Positions 27,409 to 37,343 are shown, numbered from the stretch's first letter. The stretch is DNA of 64,000 nucleotides from CAZVFX01 sp964626565 (GCA_964626565.1 CAZVFX010000011.1:1-64000); one strand, 5' to 3'. Numbers and translations: made by a program. The notes: generated from the letters alone by a model not told the origin.

Positions 27409-29802
27409 CTACTCTTCCTCCCCTGCGGACGTTTCATCGACCAGAGCCGTCGGCACCGTAACTCGAATGGTGGTACCCGCGCCCACCGCGGTGTCCACCT
27501 CCATGGTGCCGTTGAGGAGTTTAGCCCGCTCCTCCATGCCCAGTAATCCCAAGCCCCGCCCGGTCGCGGCCGGAGTGGTCAGCGACAGTTTGGCCACGTC
27601 GAAACCGTTACCGTCGTCTTCGATGGTCAAAGTCACGGCGCGGGGCGAGAAGACCACCGTCGCGATAATATGCTCGGCCAATGCATGCTGGACCGTATTC
27701 TGCAGACTCTCCTGAAAGATCCTGAACAACCTGATGGTGGTCTCCGGCGGCAACTCCCGCTCCTCTCCTTCGAGCACGAAGCGGGTCTTGATGCCCCGTT
27801 CCCGCTCTACTCGCTCCAGGTGCCATTGCAAGGCTGGGAGAAACCCCATGCTGTCAAGCACCGAGGGCCTCAAGTCCAGAGTTATCCGGCGCACCGTATC
27901 CTGCATCTTGCGGGTCTGCTCCTCCAGGTCACGGACCCGATTGGCCAACTCGTCTCTAGGGGCCTCTCCGGCCAGCCTTTCCAACTGCAGGCTGAGCGCA
28001 GACAGGTCCTGGCTCACCGTATCGTGAAGCTCCCGGGCGACCCGTCGCCGTTCTTCCTCTTGTGCGGACAGCACTCTGCGCAGCAGTTCACGCCGCTGGG
28101 TCTGCCGAAGCAGCTCCTCATCGGCCAATATCCGGTTGGCCGCGCTCATGGCGATATGGTGAAGCAGGGAGTGAAGCCTGCGCTCCTCGAGCACAGCCTC
28201 CCCGTCGGGCTGCAGAAGCACGCACTTGACCAGAGGCCCCCGGGGAATCGCCAACTCCGCAACCAGCACCGCGTCCGTGCGATCCAACCCGGTACCGTCC
28301 CGCTCGTCCCCCGGTATGTCCTTGATGACAAAGCCGTCTTCTGAAGAAGCAAGCAGCGTACCCCTACGGTCCCTGGGCAACACCGTGCAGAGGTCGAGCG
28401 CGGAGTCGACCTGCGCAGGGAGCAGACCGCGGGATGCTTGCAGTTTCCGATCCCGAAATTGCATGCGCAACGCACCCTGCGAAAACCCCAGCACATCCAG
28501 TGTGTGTTCAAGACCGCGGCGAACAATAGCCTCGGTGTGCGGCACATCCAACGATGACTTGCTGATGCCGTCCAGAGCCAGCACCAACCGGTTGGAAGCC
28601 TCGGCCTCTTCCCGCAAGAGCACCTGCTGCCGCTCAGTCAGCGAAAGTGCTTCCACCAGCCCGCTGCGCCAGGCATTCAGAACAGACGCGAGCCTCCCCA
28701 CTTCCCCTTCCCCCAGGGAGGGCAATTCCCGGTTGGATCCGGAAAGCTGGCCCATTCGTACTGCGTTCTCCAGCCTCTTCACCGGACCAACGACCCGGTG
28801 GGCCAGAAATGCGCCGGCCAAGAGAAACAGCGTCAACACCAGCCCCTCAACAAGGATGAGCTTCCATCTCAATTCGGTGGCCGGGGCCAAAGCCTCCTCT
28901 TCCGACTGCCGCACGGCAATCCCCAGAGGAAACGACGGAAAAGGTGCAAATGCCAGCACGTCTTCGTCACGGCTGACCTCTCCCGCACCCACCTCATGGC
29001 AACGGTGGCACCGCCCGGAAAAGGACCGCCCTTCCGCGATCGCTTCGCTTAGCAAATCGTTGTGCGCAGTAACGGAGCGTCTCCCGCTTTCACGTTCAGG
29101 TGCTAGCGACGCGCCGCTCGCAGTGACCAGGTCGAGCTCCCCAGTCTCCCCGAGTACAAACCCCTCAAACGTGCTGCCCAGTTCCAGGGCTTCCCCGTAA
29201 ACCAGGCCCCCGACGCAACCGGGCCGGACCGCGCCGGAGGGTGCCGGAGCCACCGCCTTGACTACGATGACCGAGGGCGTTGCACCTGCGAATCCGGCCG
29301 CCTCGGCTCGGCCGGTTTTGCGCGCCAACTCGCACAGCCGCCCCGCTTTGCCCGGTAGATCGTGTCCGGAGTGGGATGCAACCACCGTGCGCCCCTCGAC
29401 GTCCACAATGAAGGCGTCGCGGAAGAAGAGTGACGACTGGCAGGTTCTCTGCAACCCCGCAGCAAGCTGAGAGGAGCCCAGATCGTCGGCACCGGGCAGT
29501 TGACCCACCAGCGTGGCGACACGGGAGATTTCCGTGCGCAACTCGGCTTCCAGATGCCTGCCGGCTATTCTCGCCAGTTGGACCCGCTCTTCGAGAAGCC
29601 GGTGTTCGAACGAATCCCTCACCGAACCCGAGTGATAGAAGAGTGCAGCCATGACTGCCACTCCCCCGGCCAGGAGAACAGCGAGGAAGCGCGCATAGAG
29701 GCTGGATCGCCAGGGCAGTCGCTGGACATCCCCGATGAGAGGCCATCCGGGTGACTTGACGCCCGGAATCTCGGGCGGATTATGGGTGTGCTCCTTGTTC
29801 AT
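27409..29802 (-). CDS. Membrane sensor histidine kinase with periplasmic CxxCH haem motif
   Basis: A protein of 797 residues from the ATG at 29802; a GTG at 29886 would add 28. TM1 is FLAVLLAGGVAVMAALFY and TM2 LILVEGLVLTLFLLAGAFL near residues 324-345, enclosing a periplasmic domain of about 265 residues. Within it C265-H-R-C268-H269 is a c-type haem attachment motif, at positions 28996-29010. After TM2 come HAMP-like sequence, a GAF-like segment, the HisKA_3 motif RRVARELHDTVSQDLS with the phospho-acceptor His, and an HATPase with FRIFQESLQNTVQHA and GRGLGLLGMEERA. It pairs with the adjacent regulator. Redox or small-gas sensing is likely from the haem motif; the ligand is unknown. Confidence 0.88.
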   Translation of the reverse strand: MNKEHTHNPPEIPGVKSPGWPLIGDVQRLPWRSSLYARFLAVLLAGGVAVMAALFYHSGSVRDSFEHRLLEERVQLARIAGRHLEAELRTEISRVATLVGQLPGADDLGSSQLAAGLQRTCQSSLFFRDAFIVDVEGRTVVASHSGHDLPGKAGRLCELARKTGRAEAAGFAGATPSVIVVKAVAPAPSGAVRPGCVGGLVYGEALELGSTFEGFVLGETGELDLVTASGASLAPERESGRRSVTAHNDLLSEAIAEGRSFSGRCHRCHEVGAGEVSRDEDVLAFAPFPSFPLGIAVRQSEEEALAPATELRWKLILVEGLVLTLFLLAGAFLAHRVVGPVKRLENAVRMGQLSGSNRELPSLGEGEVGRLASVLNAWRSGLVEALSLTERQQVLLREEAEASNRLVLALDGISKSSLDVPHTEAIVRRGLEHTLDVLGFSQGALRMQFRDRKLQASRGLLPAQVDSALDLCTVLPRDRRGTLLASSEDGFVIKDIPGDERDGTGLDRTDAVLVAELAIPRGPLVKCVLLQPDGEAVLEERRLHSLLHHIAMSAANRILADEELLRQTQRRELLRRVLSAQEEERRRVARELHDTVSQDLSALSLQLERLAGEAPRDELANRVRDLEEQTRKMQDTVRRITLDLRPSVLDSMGFLPALQWHLERVERERGIKTRFVLEGEERELPPETTIRLFRIFQESLQNTVQHALAEHIIATVVFSPRAVTLTIEDDGNGFDVAKLSLTTPAATGRGLGLLGMEERAKLLNGTMEVDTAVGAGTTIRVTVPTALVDETSAGEEE

Positions 29803-29974
29803 TGGCTCCGGACCGCCAACGGGCGAATCAAGCCCGTCTTTGACGCCTCTATCTAAAGCGATGGCAGCGGGATTGTCAACGACCACCGCTCACGGTTGCT
29901 GGTCATGGGACAAGCCATTTGGTATGCTCTTGCCGTATTCTTGTGCAACATCCTGCTTCGTCGAGGTCAGACCT

Positions 29975-31408
29975 TTGAGGAACGTATTACTGCTTCTGCC
30001 GACAGTCGCACTGCTGGCCTTGGGCGCCTGCGAGTCAACCCGTATCCAGGTCAACGACCCGCCCCCCGGGGAAGATGGAGGCCTGCTGCTGCCCGATTTC
30101 GGTCCCGTACCACTCCCCGACATCGTCGATATGAGTGCCGCTGACGCGGAAACCGGGGCGCCGCCTGATGTTGGCCGAGGTGAACCTGAACTGCCTGACC
30201 CCGACCTCAAGGGGGATCCTCCCGACCTCTCGACAACCGAGGACGTTGAGGAACTCCCGGACACCGGTTTTCCCCACGAGGTGGACATTACAGACCCTCA
30301 GAATCCGCAGGGCTTCCCGGTGCAGTACGACACTTCGCAAATAGAACTGGTTGAGGAGGGTACTTTCAAGATCGTGGGGGTCGATTTCAGCGGACGCTTC
30401 TATCGGAACAAGGCCTACCATTGCGGCAAGTCCGGACACTTCACCTTCCTGGTAATCGAACAGCAGGTGTCCGCAGGTCAGAAGCGCGGGCTGTGGGTTT
30501 TCATGCACGGCGGGGGGGTTGGCTACTACGACGCCAGCGGCAAGTACCACGGCGGCGAGGGCGCCAATAATGAAGAGCCGGGAGGCAAACTGCTGGCTGA
30601 ACTATCCGAGCACGTGATGGATGAGGACGACGGAGATTTCAAGCAAACGCTGATCCTCAAGCGGGCCCAGGACGGCTATCGTTTTCTGGCTACCTCAATG
30701 TGCGATCATGACCTCCACTCCGGAATGGGCACCCCCTACCCCAACAACCCCAACTGGCCCGGTACGCCCGACACCGTTGACGGCCTGCTGGCGACCATGG
30801 CGGCCATAGACTTCACAGCACATGGCAACGGAAAACTGCCCGGCTATCCCACCGGTATGGTTTTCGTGCACGGGACGAGTGCGGGTTCCGCAGGTGCCTA
30901 TTCCGTCTCTCACGCATTCGCGCGCAACGGCATCAAGCTGAACGGAGCGCTGCTGGATGCCTACGTGATCTCGGAAAGGACTGCAGCCGTCATGGGCAAA
31001 GGGTGCACCCCGTCGGAAGACAGCGACTCGAATTTCGAAGCCCAGGGAGTTATCGACAAGGTGGGCGCATTTGTCACCGATTCACCTCTGTTTCTCGAAA
31101 ACAACCTGTCCAGCGAATTCTCCATTCCGTACATGGACATGATCTCGACCGGAGACGAATACTGTTGCGGCGACCACCCTGTAATGCCGGAAGTTGCGGC
31201 CGCGGGTTACGACAACAATTGCCGGTATGTCCACGGGTTGGTCAAGGAGGCCGTGGACGGCTTGGGTCCGGGCAGCCTTCACAAGGTGCTCATCGCCGAG
31301 GCCATGGGCCAGCACGCACTTTCCAAAGTGCAGGGGCCGCATCAGGAGATCCTGGAAGAGTGGTATCAGGGGATTGTGGCGACGAATCCACCGCCGCCCT
31401 GGCCGTAG
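29975..31408 (+). CDS. Lipoprotein alpha/beta hydrolase, pectin acetylesterase/Notum-like
   Basis: A protein of 477 residues. The start is placed at TTG 29975 with GAGGT six bases upstream, so the product begins MRNVLLLLPTVALLALGACES with a good lipobox; any earlier start in the frame puts an 80-residue extension ahead of the signal peptide. After an acidic Pro/Asp linker comes an esterase-like domain: FMHGGGVGYYD as oxyanion loop, FVHGTSAGSAGAYS with nucleophile Ser in GTSAG, an Asp-containing ALLDAYV and a late AMGQHALSK His. This pattern is that of pectin acetylesterases and Notum carboxylesterases. Substrate unknown, acting at the cell surface. Confidence 0.8.
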   Translation: MRNVLLLLPTVALLALGACESTRIQVNDPPPGEDGGLLLPDFGPVPLPDIVDMSAADAETGAPPDVGRGEPELPDPDLKGDPPDLSTTEDVEELPDTGFPHEVDITDPQNPQGFPVQYDTSQIELVEEGTFKIVGVDFSGRFYRNKAYHCGKSGHFTFLVIEQQVSAGQKRGLWVFMHGGGVGYYDASGKYHGGEGANNEEPGGKLLAELSEHVMDEDDGDFKQTLILKRAQDGYRFLATSMCDHDLHSGMGTPYPNNPNWPGTPDTVDGLLATMAAIDFTAHGNGKLPGYPTGMVFVHGTSAGSAGAYSVSHAFARNGIKLNGALLDAYVISERTAAVMGKGCTPSEDSDSNFEAQGVIDKVGAFVTDSPLFLENNLSSEFSIPYMDMISTGDEYCCGDHPVMPEVAAAGYDNNCRYVHGLVKEAVDGLGPGSLHKVLIAEAMGQHALSKVQGPHQEILEEWYQGIVATNPPPPWP

Positions 31409-31415
31409 GGCGAGG

Positions 31416-32798
31416 CTACTCCAGAACCACAGCTTTGAACATCTCGAACAGGGCGTTGTGACCGGCGGGGCTTGGATGGATGCATGACTCGTCGAAATAG
31501 AGTTCGGCGTCAGGGCCGATGTAGCACATATTCTCCGGGTCGGCGTTGGCCCCGGCGGCCATGTAGCCGTGGCCGCAGAACGACTCCACCGTCCAGATCA
31601 TATCCACCTGGTAGTCCACCGCGATGCGCATGTACTGGTCCAGCATCCAGATGACGATTTCGGCCTGCACTTCCGGCTTCTCCCACTCGCCGTAGCCTGC
31701 CAGCAGGGCCACGGGAATGCCCAACTCAGCCATGTCGATCTCCCCGACGCCGGGGATGTCGAACTTCATCTGGGGGGTGCATGACGAGGTTTGGCCAGTG
31801 CCGTCGGTAAACTCAAAACCGTTTCCATAAACAAGCCAGGAACCGTTGGGGAAGAACTCGGGGTCCTTGATGTGGGCGACACCGTTCTCAAGGTGCTGAA
31901 CCGTGCTTTCAGCCAACGCCCAGGCTTCCGGGTAACCCGCCGCAACTTCCTCCGGCGAGGCCTCGGCGCCGACCTGGGTGATTTTGGCAATGTCGTTCCC
32001 GCCCAGGGTCATGAGAAACAGCGTCCGGTCCTCACTGCCCCCGCTGGGCAGGCACTCATATATCTGGCCGCCGCCCTCGATGATGTCATCGGTTCTCGCA
32101 CCCCAGTAACCGCAGTGCCGGAAATCGCCGGTGTGCTTATTGCCGCCTTTGCCGCTAAGGTAGTCGTATGTCTTCCAGATCCCCCAATCCAAAAAACCGC
32201 CGGTATCCAGGTCGAAATGACCGGCTAGCCAGGTAGCCATCTTGTTGCGGTAGAAGTGCTCGTTGTCGAAGCTCAGCAGGTGGGCCAGGTTGGGCGTGCC
32301 CACCGTCACCGAATCGCCAAGAAAGACAACCTCCTCCACGGCAAAGATGTTCTGGTGGTTGGTCCCATAACAATGACTGCCGATGACCGGCTCGAAAGGA
32401 TCGTAGAAAGGCCCCGGCTCGCCGGGCTGGTACACGTTGGGAAAACAGATTTGCCCGATGGTGAGAGGCACGTCCTCAACCACGTCCACCTGTTCAGGCT
32501 CCAGGTCCAACTGTACCTCCGGAGATATCTCCACCAGGTCCGGTGCGTCCCCAGGCAGATCCAGGGGAGCAGCGGTGTCGGTGATGTCGGCCGATACGGT
32601 GTCGCTGACAACCTCTACCTTGCCCCCGGTGTCCTTGCTTGCATCAACCGGCGCGGTGACTTCCAGGTCCGCACCAACCGCAATATCGGCGCTGTCGGGG
32701 GGCCCGGAGCCAAGGTCACCTTCCCCCTGCTTATCGTCGGAACCGCAAGCTGTCAGCACCAGCAGTGCCGCGGCAATCAACCAACCGCGTGAATTCAT
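31416..32798 (-). CDS. Lipoprotein SGNH/GDSL-type hydrolase
   Basis: A protein of 460 residues, lipobox LVLTAC, then a long Asp/Val/Pro linker to about residue 115. The hydrolase domain has block I VVFLGDSVTVGTPNL (nucleophile Ser), block III TLGGNDIAK (Asn) and block V ESCIHPSPAGHNALFEM (Asp/His region). These enzymes remove acyl or acetyl groups from lipids or polysaccharides. ATG has GGGGG upstream. It converges with the esterase gene 8 bp away, so two carbohydrate-esterase-like lipoproteins are neighbours on opposite strands. Confidence 0.85.
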   Translation of the reverse strand: MNSRGWLIAAALLVLTACGSDDKQGEGDLGSGPPDSADIAVGADLEVTAPVDASKDTGGKVEVVSDTVSADITDTAAPLDLPGDAPDLVEISPEVQLDLEPEQVDVVEDVPLTIGQICFPNVYQPGEPGPFYDPFEPVIGSHCYGTNHQNIFAVEEVVFLGDSVTVGTPNLAHLLSFDNEHFYRNKMATWLAGHFDLDTGGFLDWGIWKTYDYLSGKGGNKHTGDFRHCGYWGARTDDIIEGGGQIYECLPSGGSEDRTLFLMTLGGNDIAKITQVGAEASPEEVAAGYPEAWALAESTVQHLENGVAHIKDPEFFPNGSWLVYGNGFEFTDGTGQTSSCTPQMKFDIPGVGEIDMAELGIPVALLAGYGEWEKPEVQAEIVIWMLDQYMRIAVDYQVDMIWTVESFCGHGYMAAGANADPENMCYIGPDAELYFDESCIHPSPAGHNALFEMFKAVVLE

Positions 32799-32807
32799 GT
32801 CGTCCCC

Positions 32808-34595
32808 CTAAAGAGCCCGGGTGGCCCGCTCCAGCCATTCCAAATCTGCGCCCTCAAGCAGGGGCGAAAGAGTTTCCTTAACCTTCGCATGGTAGTTGTT
32901 GATCTGCTCGACCTCCCTGCGACACAACATGCTCTCATCCACCAGGTTCAGGTCGTAAGGACACAGGGTCAATTCATCGAAACCGAGGAATGTACCCGAG
33001 TCCGTGGCGGTCTTCTCAACCACCAGCACCAGGTTTTCGATGCGAATGCCGTATCCGTCGGTTTCGTAGAAACCAGGTTCGTTGGATAGTATATTGCCCG
33101 GTTTCAGCGGGGTGAGGTTCTTCCGGGGCGAAACGCTGAACGGCCCTTCATGAACACACAGTGCAGCCCCCACTCCGTGACCGGTGCCGTGTCCGTAGTT
33201 GAGGCCGAGGTTCCACAGATGGCACCGAGCCAGAACGTCCAGTTGGTAGCCGTCCGTTCCCGCCGGGAAAAGCGCGCCGCCGAGCTGCAGGTGCCCTTGA
33301 AGTACCGCGGTATAGGCGCGCTTCTGGTCGTCGGTGGCAGGCCCGAGGGCAACGGTCCTGGTTATATCGGTTGTGCCGTCCTCGTACTGGCCCCCCGAAT
33401 CGATGAGAAGCAGGTTGCCCGGCGCCACGGCGGCATTGGACTCAGGAGTCGCTGAGTAATGCACGATAGCGCCGTTAGGACCATAGGCCGAGATGGTCGA
33501 GAAGCTGGTCCCCACAAACAGTTCGTTTACGCCGCGCAGACCGGCCAGTTTCTCAGCTATGGAGATCTCCGTCTGCCCGCCGGCCTCCACCGCCCCCTCA
33601 AGCCAATTGAGGAAACGAACCATGGACGCTCCATCCCGAACGTGACAGTTGCGCATGCCGGCAATTTCGGCGGAGTTCTTCGCAGCTTTCCAGGTAGGCA
33701 CCACGCCCGTTTTCCGCACAACGCGCGGACACGCCTCTGCCAGGATTTCGGCGGCCTGGGAGTTGACCGTTGCAGGGTCGAACCACACCACGGTTCCCCC
33801 TTTGCCCAGCTCTCGAAGGTACTCCTCCAGGCTCTCGTAGGGCCGTACCGACACGGAATCAGGCAGGCCGTGGAACACCTCTTCGCTGAACTTGTTCCTT
33901 TCGGCGAACAGCGATGCTTTGCCGTGCTCCACCACAGCATAGGCGATGAAGACCGGATTGTGCGCCACGTCACAACCTCTGAGGTTGAACAGCCACGCCA
34001 CCTCGTCAAGGGCCCCCAACAGATGGGCGCCGGCCCCCAATCCTTCCATGTATTCGGCAAGGCGCCGCAACTTGTCCGCAGCCGCCTCTCCGGCCCACTC
34101 TTCAGGATGCAGCCGGACCTTCCCGGATGGCATCGGGGGGCGGGCCTCGCCCCACACCTCGTCCACCAGATCCGAAGCCACTGGATGCAGGGCGATGTAA
34201 CCCTTCTTCATCGCCTTGTCCAACGCCCGGTATTCTGCGTCGGAAATCACGGCTGGATCAACGCCGACCCTGGCCTTGCGGGGGAGCTGGGCGCACAACC
34301 ACTCCTGGTGCTCCGGAACTCCGGGCTGGCCCTGACGAAACAGATCGATTCCGCTGCCCGCCAGTTGCTGTTCCGCTTGAATGAAATACCGGGAATCGGT
34401 CCACAGTCCAGCCCCGTCTGCGGTAACCACCACGGTGCCGGCAGATCCGTTGAACCCGCTGAGGAACGCCCGCCGCTGCCAGTGCCCGGCGACGTACTCA
34501 CTCTGATGCGGGTCCGCGCTGGGCACCACGTAGGCGTCCAAATCCTGCTGGGCCATCAGGCTGCGTAACGCTGCTAATCTCTCTTTTGCATCCAT
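32808..34595 (-). CDS. pepP: Xaa-Pro aminopeptidase (M24B, three-domain form)
   Basis: A cytoplasmic metallopeptidase of 595 residues. It removes N-terminal residues next to proline. The two N-terminal creatinase-like domains (YVVPSADPHQSEYV, FNGSAGTVVVT, LWTDSRYFIQAEQQL) precede a pita-bread catalytic domain with dimetal ligands in LLIDSGGQYEDGTTDITRTV, GHGTGHGVGA, NEPGFYETDGYGIRIENL and GFDELTLCPYD. The length matches the eukaryotic-like APP1 class rather than the 440-residue PepP. ATG at 34595 has GGAGG upstream; a 12-residue upstream extension lacks one. There is no signal peptide, unlike most neighbours. Confidence 0.93.
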   Translation of the reverse strand: MDAKERLAALRSLMAQQDLDAYVVPSADPHQSEYVAGHWQRRAFLSGFNGSAGTVVVTADGAGLWTDSRYFIQAEQQLAGSGIDLFRQGQPGVPEHQEWLCAQLPRKARVGVDPAVISDAEYRALDKAMKKGYIALHPVASDLVDEVWGEARPPMPSGKVRLHPEEWAGEAAADKLRRLAEYMEGLGAGAHLLGALDEVAWLFNLRGCDVAHNPVFIAYAVVEHGKASLFAERNKFSEEVFHGLPDSVSVRPYESLEEYLRELGKGGTVVWFDPATVNSQAAEILAEACPRVVRKTGVVPTWKAAKNSAEIAGMRNCHVRDGASMVRFLNWLEGAVEAGGQTEISIAEKLAGLRGVNELFVGTSFSTISAYGPNGAIVHYSATPESNAAVAPGNLLLIDSGGQYEDGTTDITRTVALGPATDDQKRAYTAVLQGHLQLGGALFPAGTDGYQLDVLARCHLWNLGLNYGHGTGHGVGAALCVHEGPFSVSPRKNLTPLKPGNILSNEPGFYETDGYGIRIENLVLVVEKTATDSGTFLGFDELTLCPYDLNLVDESMLCRREVEQINNYHAKVKETLSPLLEGADLEWLERATRAL

Positions 34596-34665
34596 CCTCT
34601 TGATCCTCCGCTGGTGACGTCGACTCAGCAATGATATCGACCCGGGAAACGAAAAGCCAGCGTGT

Positions 34666-34695
34666 TTGACACCCTAATCGCCACCGGGGTATTCT
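34666..34695 (+). promoter_or_regulatory. Predicted promoter of the amidohydrolase lipoprotein
   Basis: TTGACA (34666-34671), an 18-bp spacer and TATTCT (34690-34695) lie 31 bp upstream of the TTG start. GGGAGG lies in the leader. Confidence 0.6.
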
Positions 34696-34726
34696 GGTCT
34701 GAGCAGGACTTCCTCGGGAGGATCAC

Positions 34727-35902
34727 TTGAATAGCCGCGCTTTTGCCACCCTATTGTTGGCCGGTTTCTGGGCTCTTTTCGTTTCAGCGACGGGGTGCCG
34801 GGATGCTCCAAAGCCTGGACAAGCCGCGCCCGACTCCGGGGTTGAGCCTTCCGGGCCTTCTCAGACTCACCCTAAGAAGCTGCCACACTACGGAATTGAG
34901 ATCATCGATTCGCACGTTCATATCCGCCCCGATATGATGTCTCTGGCTCAAGCGCTGGAAGTATTCGACAACTCAGGGGTAAAGGAATTTGTGGCCAAGA
35001 GCGGCGGCGCATACGGAACGCCGCGGTACTTCGCTACCCTCGCAATGAAGAGAGTGTTGGGCGATCGCTTCGAGTTCTTCTGCAATATCGATTGGGACAA
35101 CATCGACAGCCCGTCTTTCGGCGTAGTCACCGCCGCGGGCCTGGAAAAAGCCGCCGCGACCGGCGCCAAGGGCTTCAAGATATTCAAAGCCCTCGGCCTG
35201 CACGTTCGGACCGCTAATGGCAAACTGGTCCCGGTGGACGACCCCCGCCTGGACCCCATCTTTGAAAAGGCGGGAGAACTGGGCCTCATCGCGGCCATTC
35301 ATACAGCCGACCCGGTGGCGTTTTTCGAGCCGGTGAATCCTCAAAATGAGCGCTACGCGGAGTTGTCCATCGCCGACAGTTGGAGCTTCCATGGCAAGGA
35401 ATTCCCGGGGCATGACGAACTGCTCGCACAGCGGGATCGCCGTATCGCGCGTCACCCCAAGACCAGGTTTCTATTGATTCACCTGGCCAACTATCCGGAA
35501 GACCTGGACTACGTTGACAAGTTGCTGGACCGCTTCCCCAACGTCTGGGTGGATACCTCGGCCCGCGTTCCCGAGTTCGGGCGCCACCCACCCGAGCAGG
35601 TGCGTGCGTTCTTCATCAAGCACCAGGACCGCATACTGTTCGGCAGCGACTTCATCTCCAACCCCGGTGGAATGCAACTTGGGTCTGTTTCAGAAAAGGA
35701 GCCTACAATCGCAGATGCGATCATATTCTTCAACCGTCACTGGAAGTATTTCGAGACCGATGAGCGACAGATGGCACACCCCACGCCCATCCAGGGAGAC
35801 TGGAAGGTGGACGGGATCAATTTACCCCAGAATGTGCTCCTGAAAATCTACCGGACAAATGCAGAGAAACTCATCTTCGCACCGCTTACGCCGCTGAAAT
35901 AG
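34727..35902 (+). CDS. Lipoprotein amidohydrolase (TIM-barrel, amidohydrolase_2-like)
   Basis: A protein of 391 residues starting at TTG with GGGAGG six bases upstream. The signal peptide ends VSATGC, a usable lipobox. The barrel shows IIDSHVHIRPD (metal HxH), GFKIFKALG, GLIAAIHTADP, FLLIHLANYPED and ILFGSDFISNPGG with the late catalytic Asp. Relatives hydrolyse or decarboxylate amides, lactones and aromatic acids in the cytoplasm, so a lipid-anchored exported form is somewhat unusual. Substrate unknown. Confidence 0.82.
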   Translation: MNSRAFATLLLAGFWALFVSATGCRDAPKPGQAAPDSGVEPSGPSQTHPKKLPHYGIEIIDSHVHIRPDMMSLAQALEVFDNSGVKEFVAKSGGAYGTPRYFATLAMKRVLGDRFEFFCNIDWDNIDSPSFGVVTAAGLEKAAATGAKGFKIFKALGLHVRTANGKLVPVDDPRLDPIFEKAGELGLIAAIHTADPVAFFEPVNPQNERYAELSIADSWSFHGKEFPGHDELLAQRDRRIARHPKTRFLLIHLANYPEDLDYVDKLLDRFPNVWVDTSARVPEFGRHPPEQVRAFFIKHQDRILFGSDFISNPGGMQLGSVSEKEPTIADAIIFFNRHWKYFETDERQMAHPTPIQGDWKVDGINLPQNVLLKIYRTNAEKLIFAPLTPLK

Positions 35903-35915
35903 CGCAAGGAACTGG

Positions 35916-36314
35916 CTACCCACCGCAGCAGCAGCAACCGGACCCGAGCCAGGCGAAGATGGCAATTATCACGAAGAATACCCAGTGGAACATCTTGGCA
36001 AGGGCCTTGTCGATGCCGGACTTCAACGCAATGACGATTTCCCAAATTGCGAACAGGGCATAATTGCAGGCGATGAACTTCGCTACGTGAGCTGAGCCCT
36101 CACCCCCGACTCCGAACGCGATGGCGAACAACGCGGCCGCAGAGAGGAGCAGAAACACCGAGACGTAGTGGAACACCGCCTCAAGCACCTTCTTTGGCAC
36201 CGCGTCCAGGTCGCTGGCAAGCATCGGTTTAAGGTACTCTTTCGTGCCTACGAAGAAGTGTCCCATAGTGGTCACCGCCGCGGCGATCGCGGCAATCAAG
36301 ATCATCCAGTTCAT
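35916..36314 (-). CDS. Small four-helix membrane protein with CCCC tail
   Basis: A protein of 132 residues. Start at MNWMILIAAIAAAV with GAGGAGG five bases upstream. Four hydrophobic helices are apparent: residues 2-20, about 48-70, 80-98 and 108-126. The C-terminus ends in SGCCCCGG, four consecutive Cys that could bind a metal or be acylated. I do not recognise the family. It lies 36 bp downstream of the phosphatase gene on the same strand, so the two may be cotranscribed. Confidence 0.75.
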   Translation of the reverse strand: MNWMILIAAIAAAVTTMGHFFVGTKEYLKPMLASDLDAVPKKVLEAVFHYVSVFLLLSAAALFAIAFGVGGEGSAHVAKFIACNYALFAIWEIVIALKSGIDKALAKMFHWVFFVIIAIFAWLGSGCCCCGG

Positions 36315-36349
36315 TACTACCTCCTCTAACAACCGCTGAGTTCAATCAC

Positions 36350-37312
36350 CTAGCGAATCACGTTGAGCTTGTTCCCCACAATCTCCAGCACCTCAACCGG
36401 CCCTCCGAAATAGGCGGGATTCATGCCGGTATCGATCTTCCATATGCCTTCCTCGCAGGAAGTAGAGATGTGGTCGTGGATCGTGTGCCCCACCACCATA
36501 CGCTTGACCTTCAACAGGTCCAGGGTCTCCGCGAGCAGCTTGCAATCGCCCGCATCGGGGGCCTTGGCAAAGGCCCTCAGCCAGATGGGGCTTGAACGGT
36601 CGGTGAGTTCGGTGGCTACTGAGTCGGTCTTGCCCGAAAGCCAGTCGGCCATTTCCCGGTTGATCCGGTCTACTCCATAACGGACGTGGTCGGGATGAAG
36701 GCCGCCATGGACAAACACCGTGTCGCCCACGATCAGTACAAAAGGATAGTTGGCCAGCTTCACAGCTAACGGACCGCCCGGCATGAACGCGGCTGCGCGC
36801 CAGCGCTGTACCGGCGGGCGCGACTTCACATCCGGATGGGTCAACTCGACCTTGCCGTCGTATCGCTCCTTGAAAGTGGAGTAGCCCTTGGGAGTGACGG
36901 CCCAGAATTGCAAAGTGGCATTCATCACTTCATGATTGCCGTTCATGACATGGAGTGCGCCCCCTGCTTTCTTTGCCTCGGGCTGCAGCTTGTCGAACAG
37001 ATCCACGATAGCCAGCTCGTCGTCGCCCCGATCGGTGAAATCGCCGGTAATCACCACTACCAGTTTGCCGCCGATCCATTCGTCCTTGTCATTGATGGCG
37101 CCGGCCTTCTTGAGCGCGTTGCGGGCCTGGTCCAGCCGGCCGTGAAGGTCGCCGATAGCCACCAGGCGCTCCGGTGCGGGCAGACGGGTCGCGGCGGGTA
37201 CAGGTTTGGTTTCGGCAAGCGCAGGTGAGTATGCCGCTTGAAGGCCAAAGGTGATTGCAAGAACAGGCAGTAAGACTGCGACCGCCATTCGACTGATTCT
37301 GTTGCTGATCAT
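36350..37312 (-). CDS. Exported Shewanella-like protein phosphatase (PPP metallophosphoesterase)
   Basis: A protein of 320 residues with an N-terminal Sec signal peptide ending near PALAE. The dimetal phosphoesterase motifs are complete and in order: LVAIGDLHGRLDQ, VVITGDFTDRGDDEL, VMNGNHEVMNA, TVFVHGGLHPDH and RMVVGHTIHDH, with KIDTGMNPAY at the end. This is the PPP-family layout and most resembles Shewanella-like phosphatases. Its place outside the cytoplasm argues for a role on envelope or extracellular phosphate esters, though phospho-Ser/Thr or Tyr substrates are possible. Confidence 0.87.
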   Translation of the reverse strand: MISNRISRMAVAVLLPVLAITFGLQAAYSPALAETKPVPAATRLPAPERLVAIGDLHGRLDQARNALKKAGAINDKDEWIGGKLVVVITGDFTDRGDDELAIVDLFDKLQPEAKKAGGALHVMNGNHEVMNATLQFWAVTPKGYSTFKERYDGKVELTHPDVKSRPPVQRWRAAAFMPGGPLAVKLANYPFVLIVGDTVFVHGGLHPDHVRYGVDRINREMADWLSGKTDSVATELTDRSSPIWLRAFAKAPDAGDCKLLAETLDLLKVKRMVVGHTIHDHISTSCEEGIWKIDTGMNPAYFGGPVEVLEIVGNKLNVIR

Positions 37313-37343
37313 AGGACTACGCCTCTCGTCGGTATGTTTGCAG

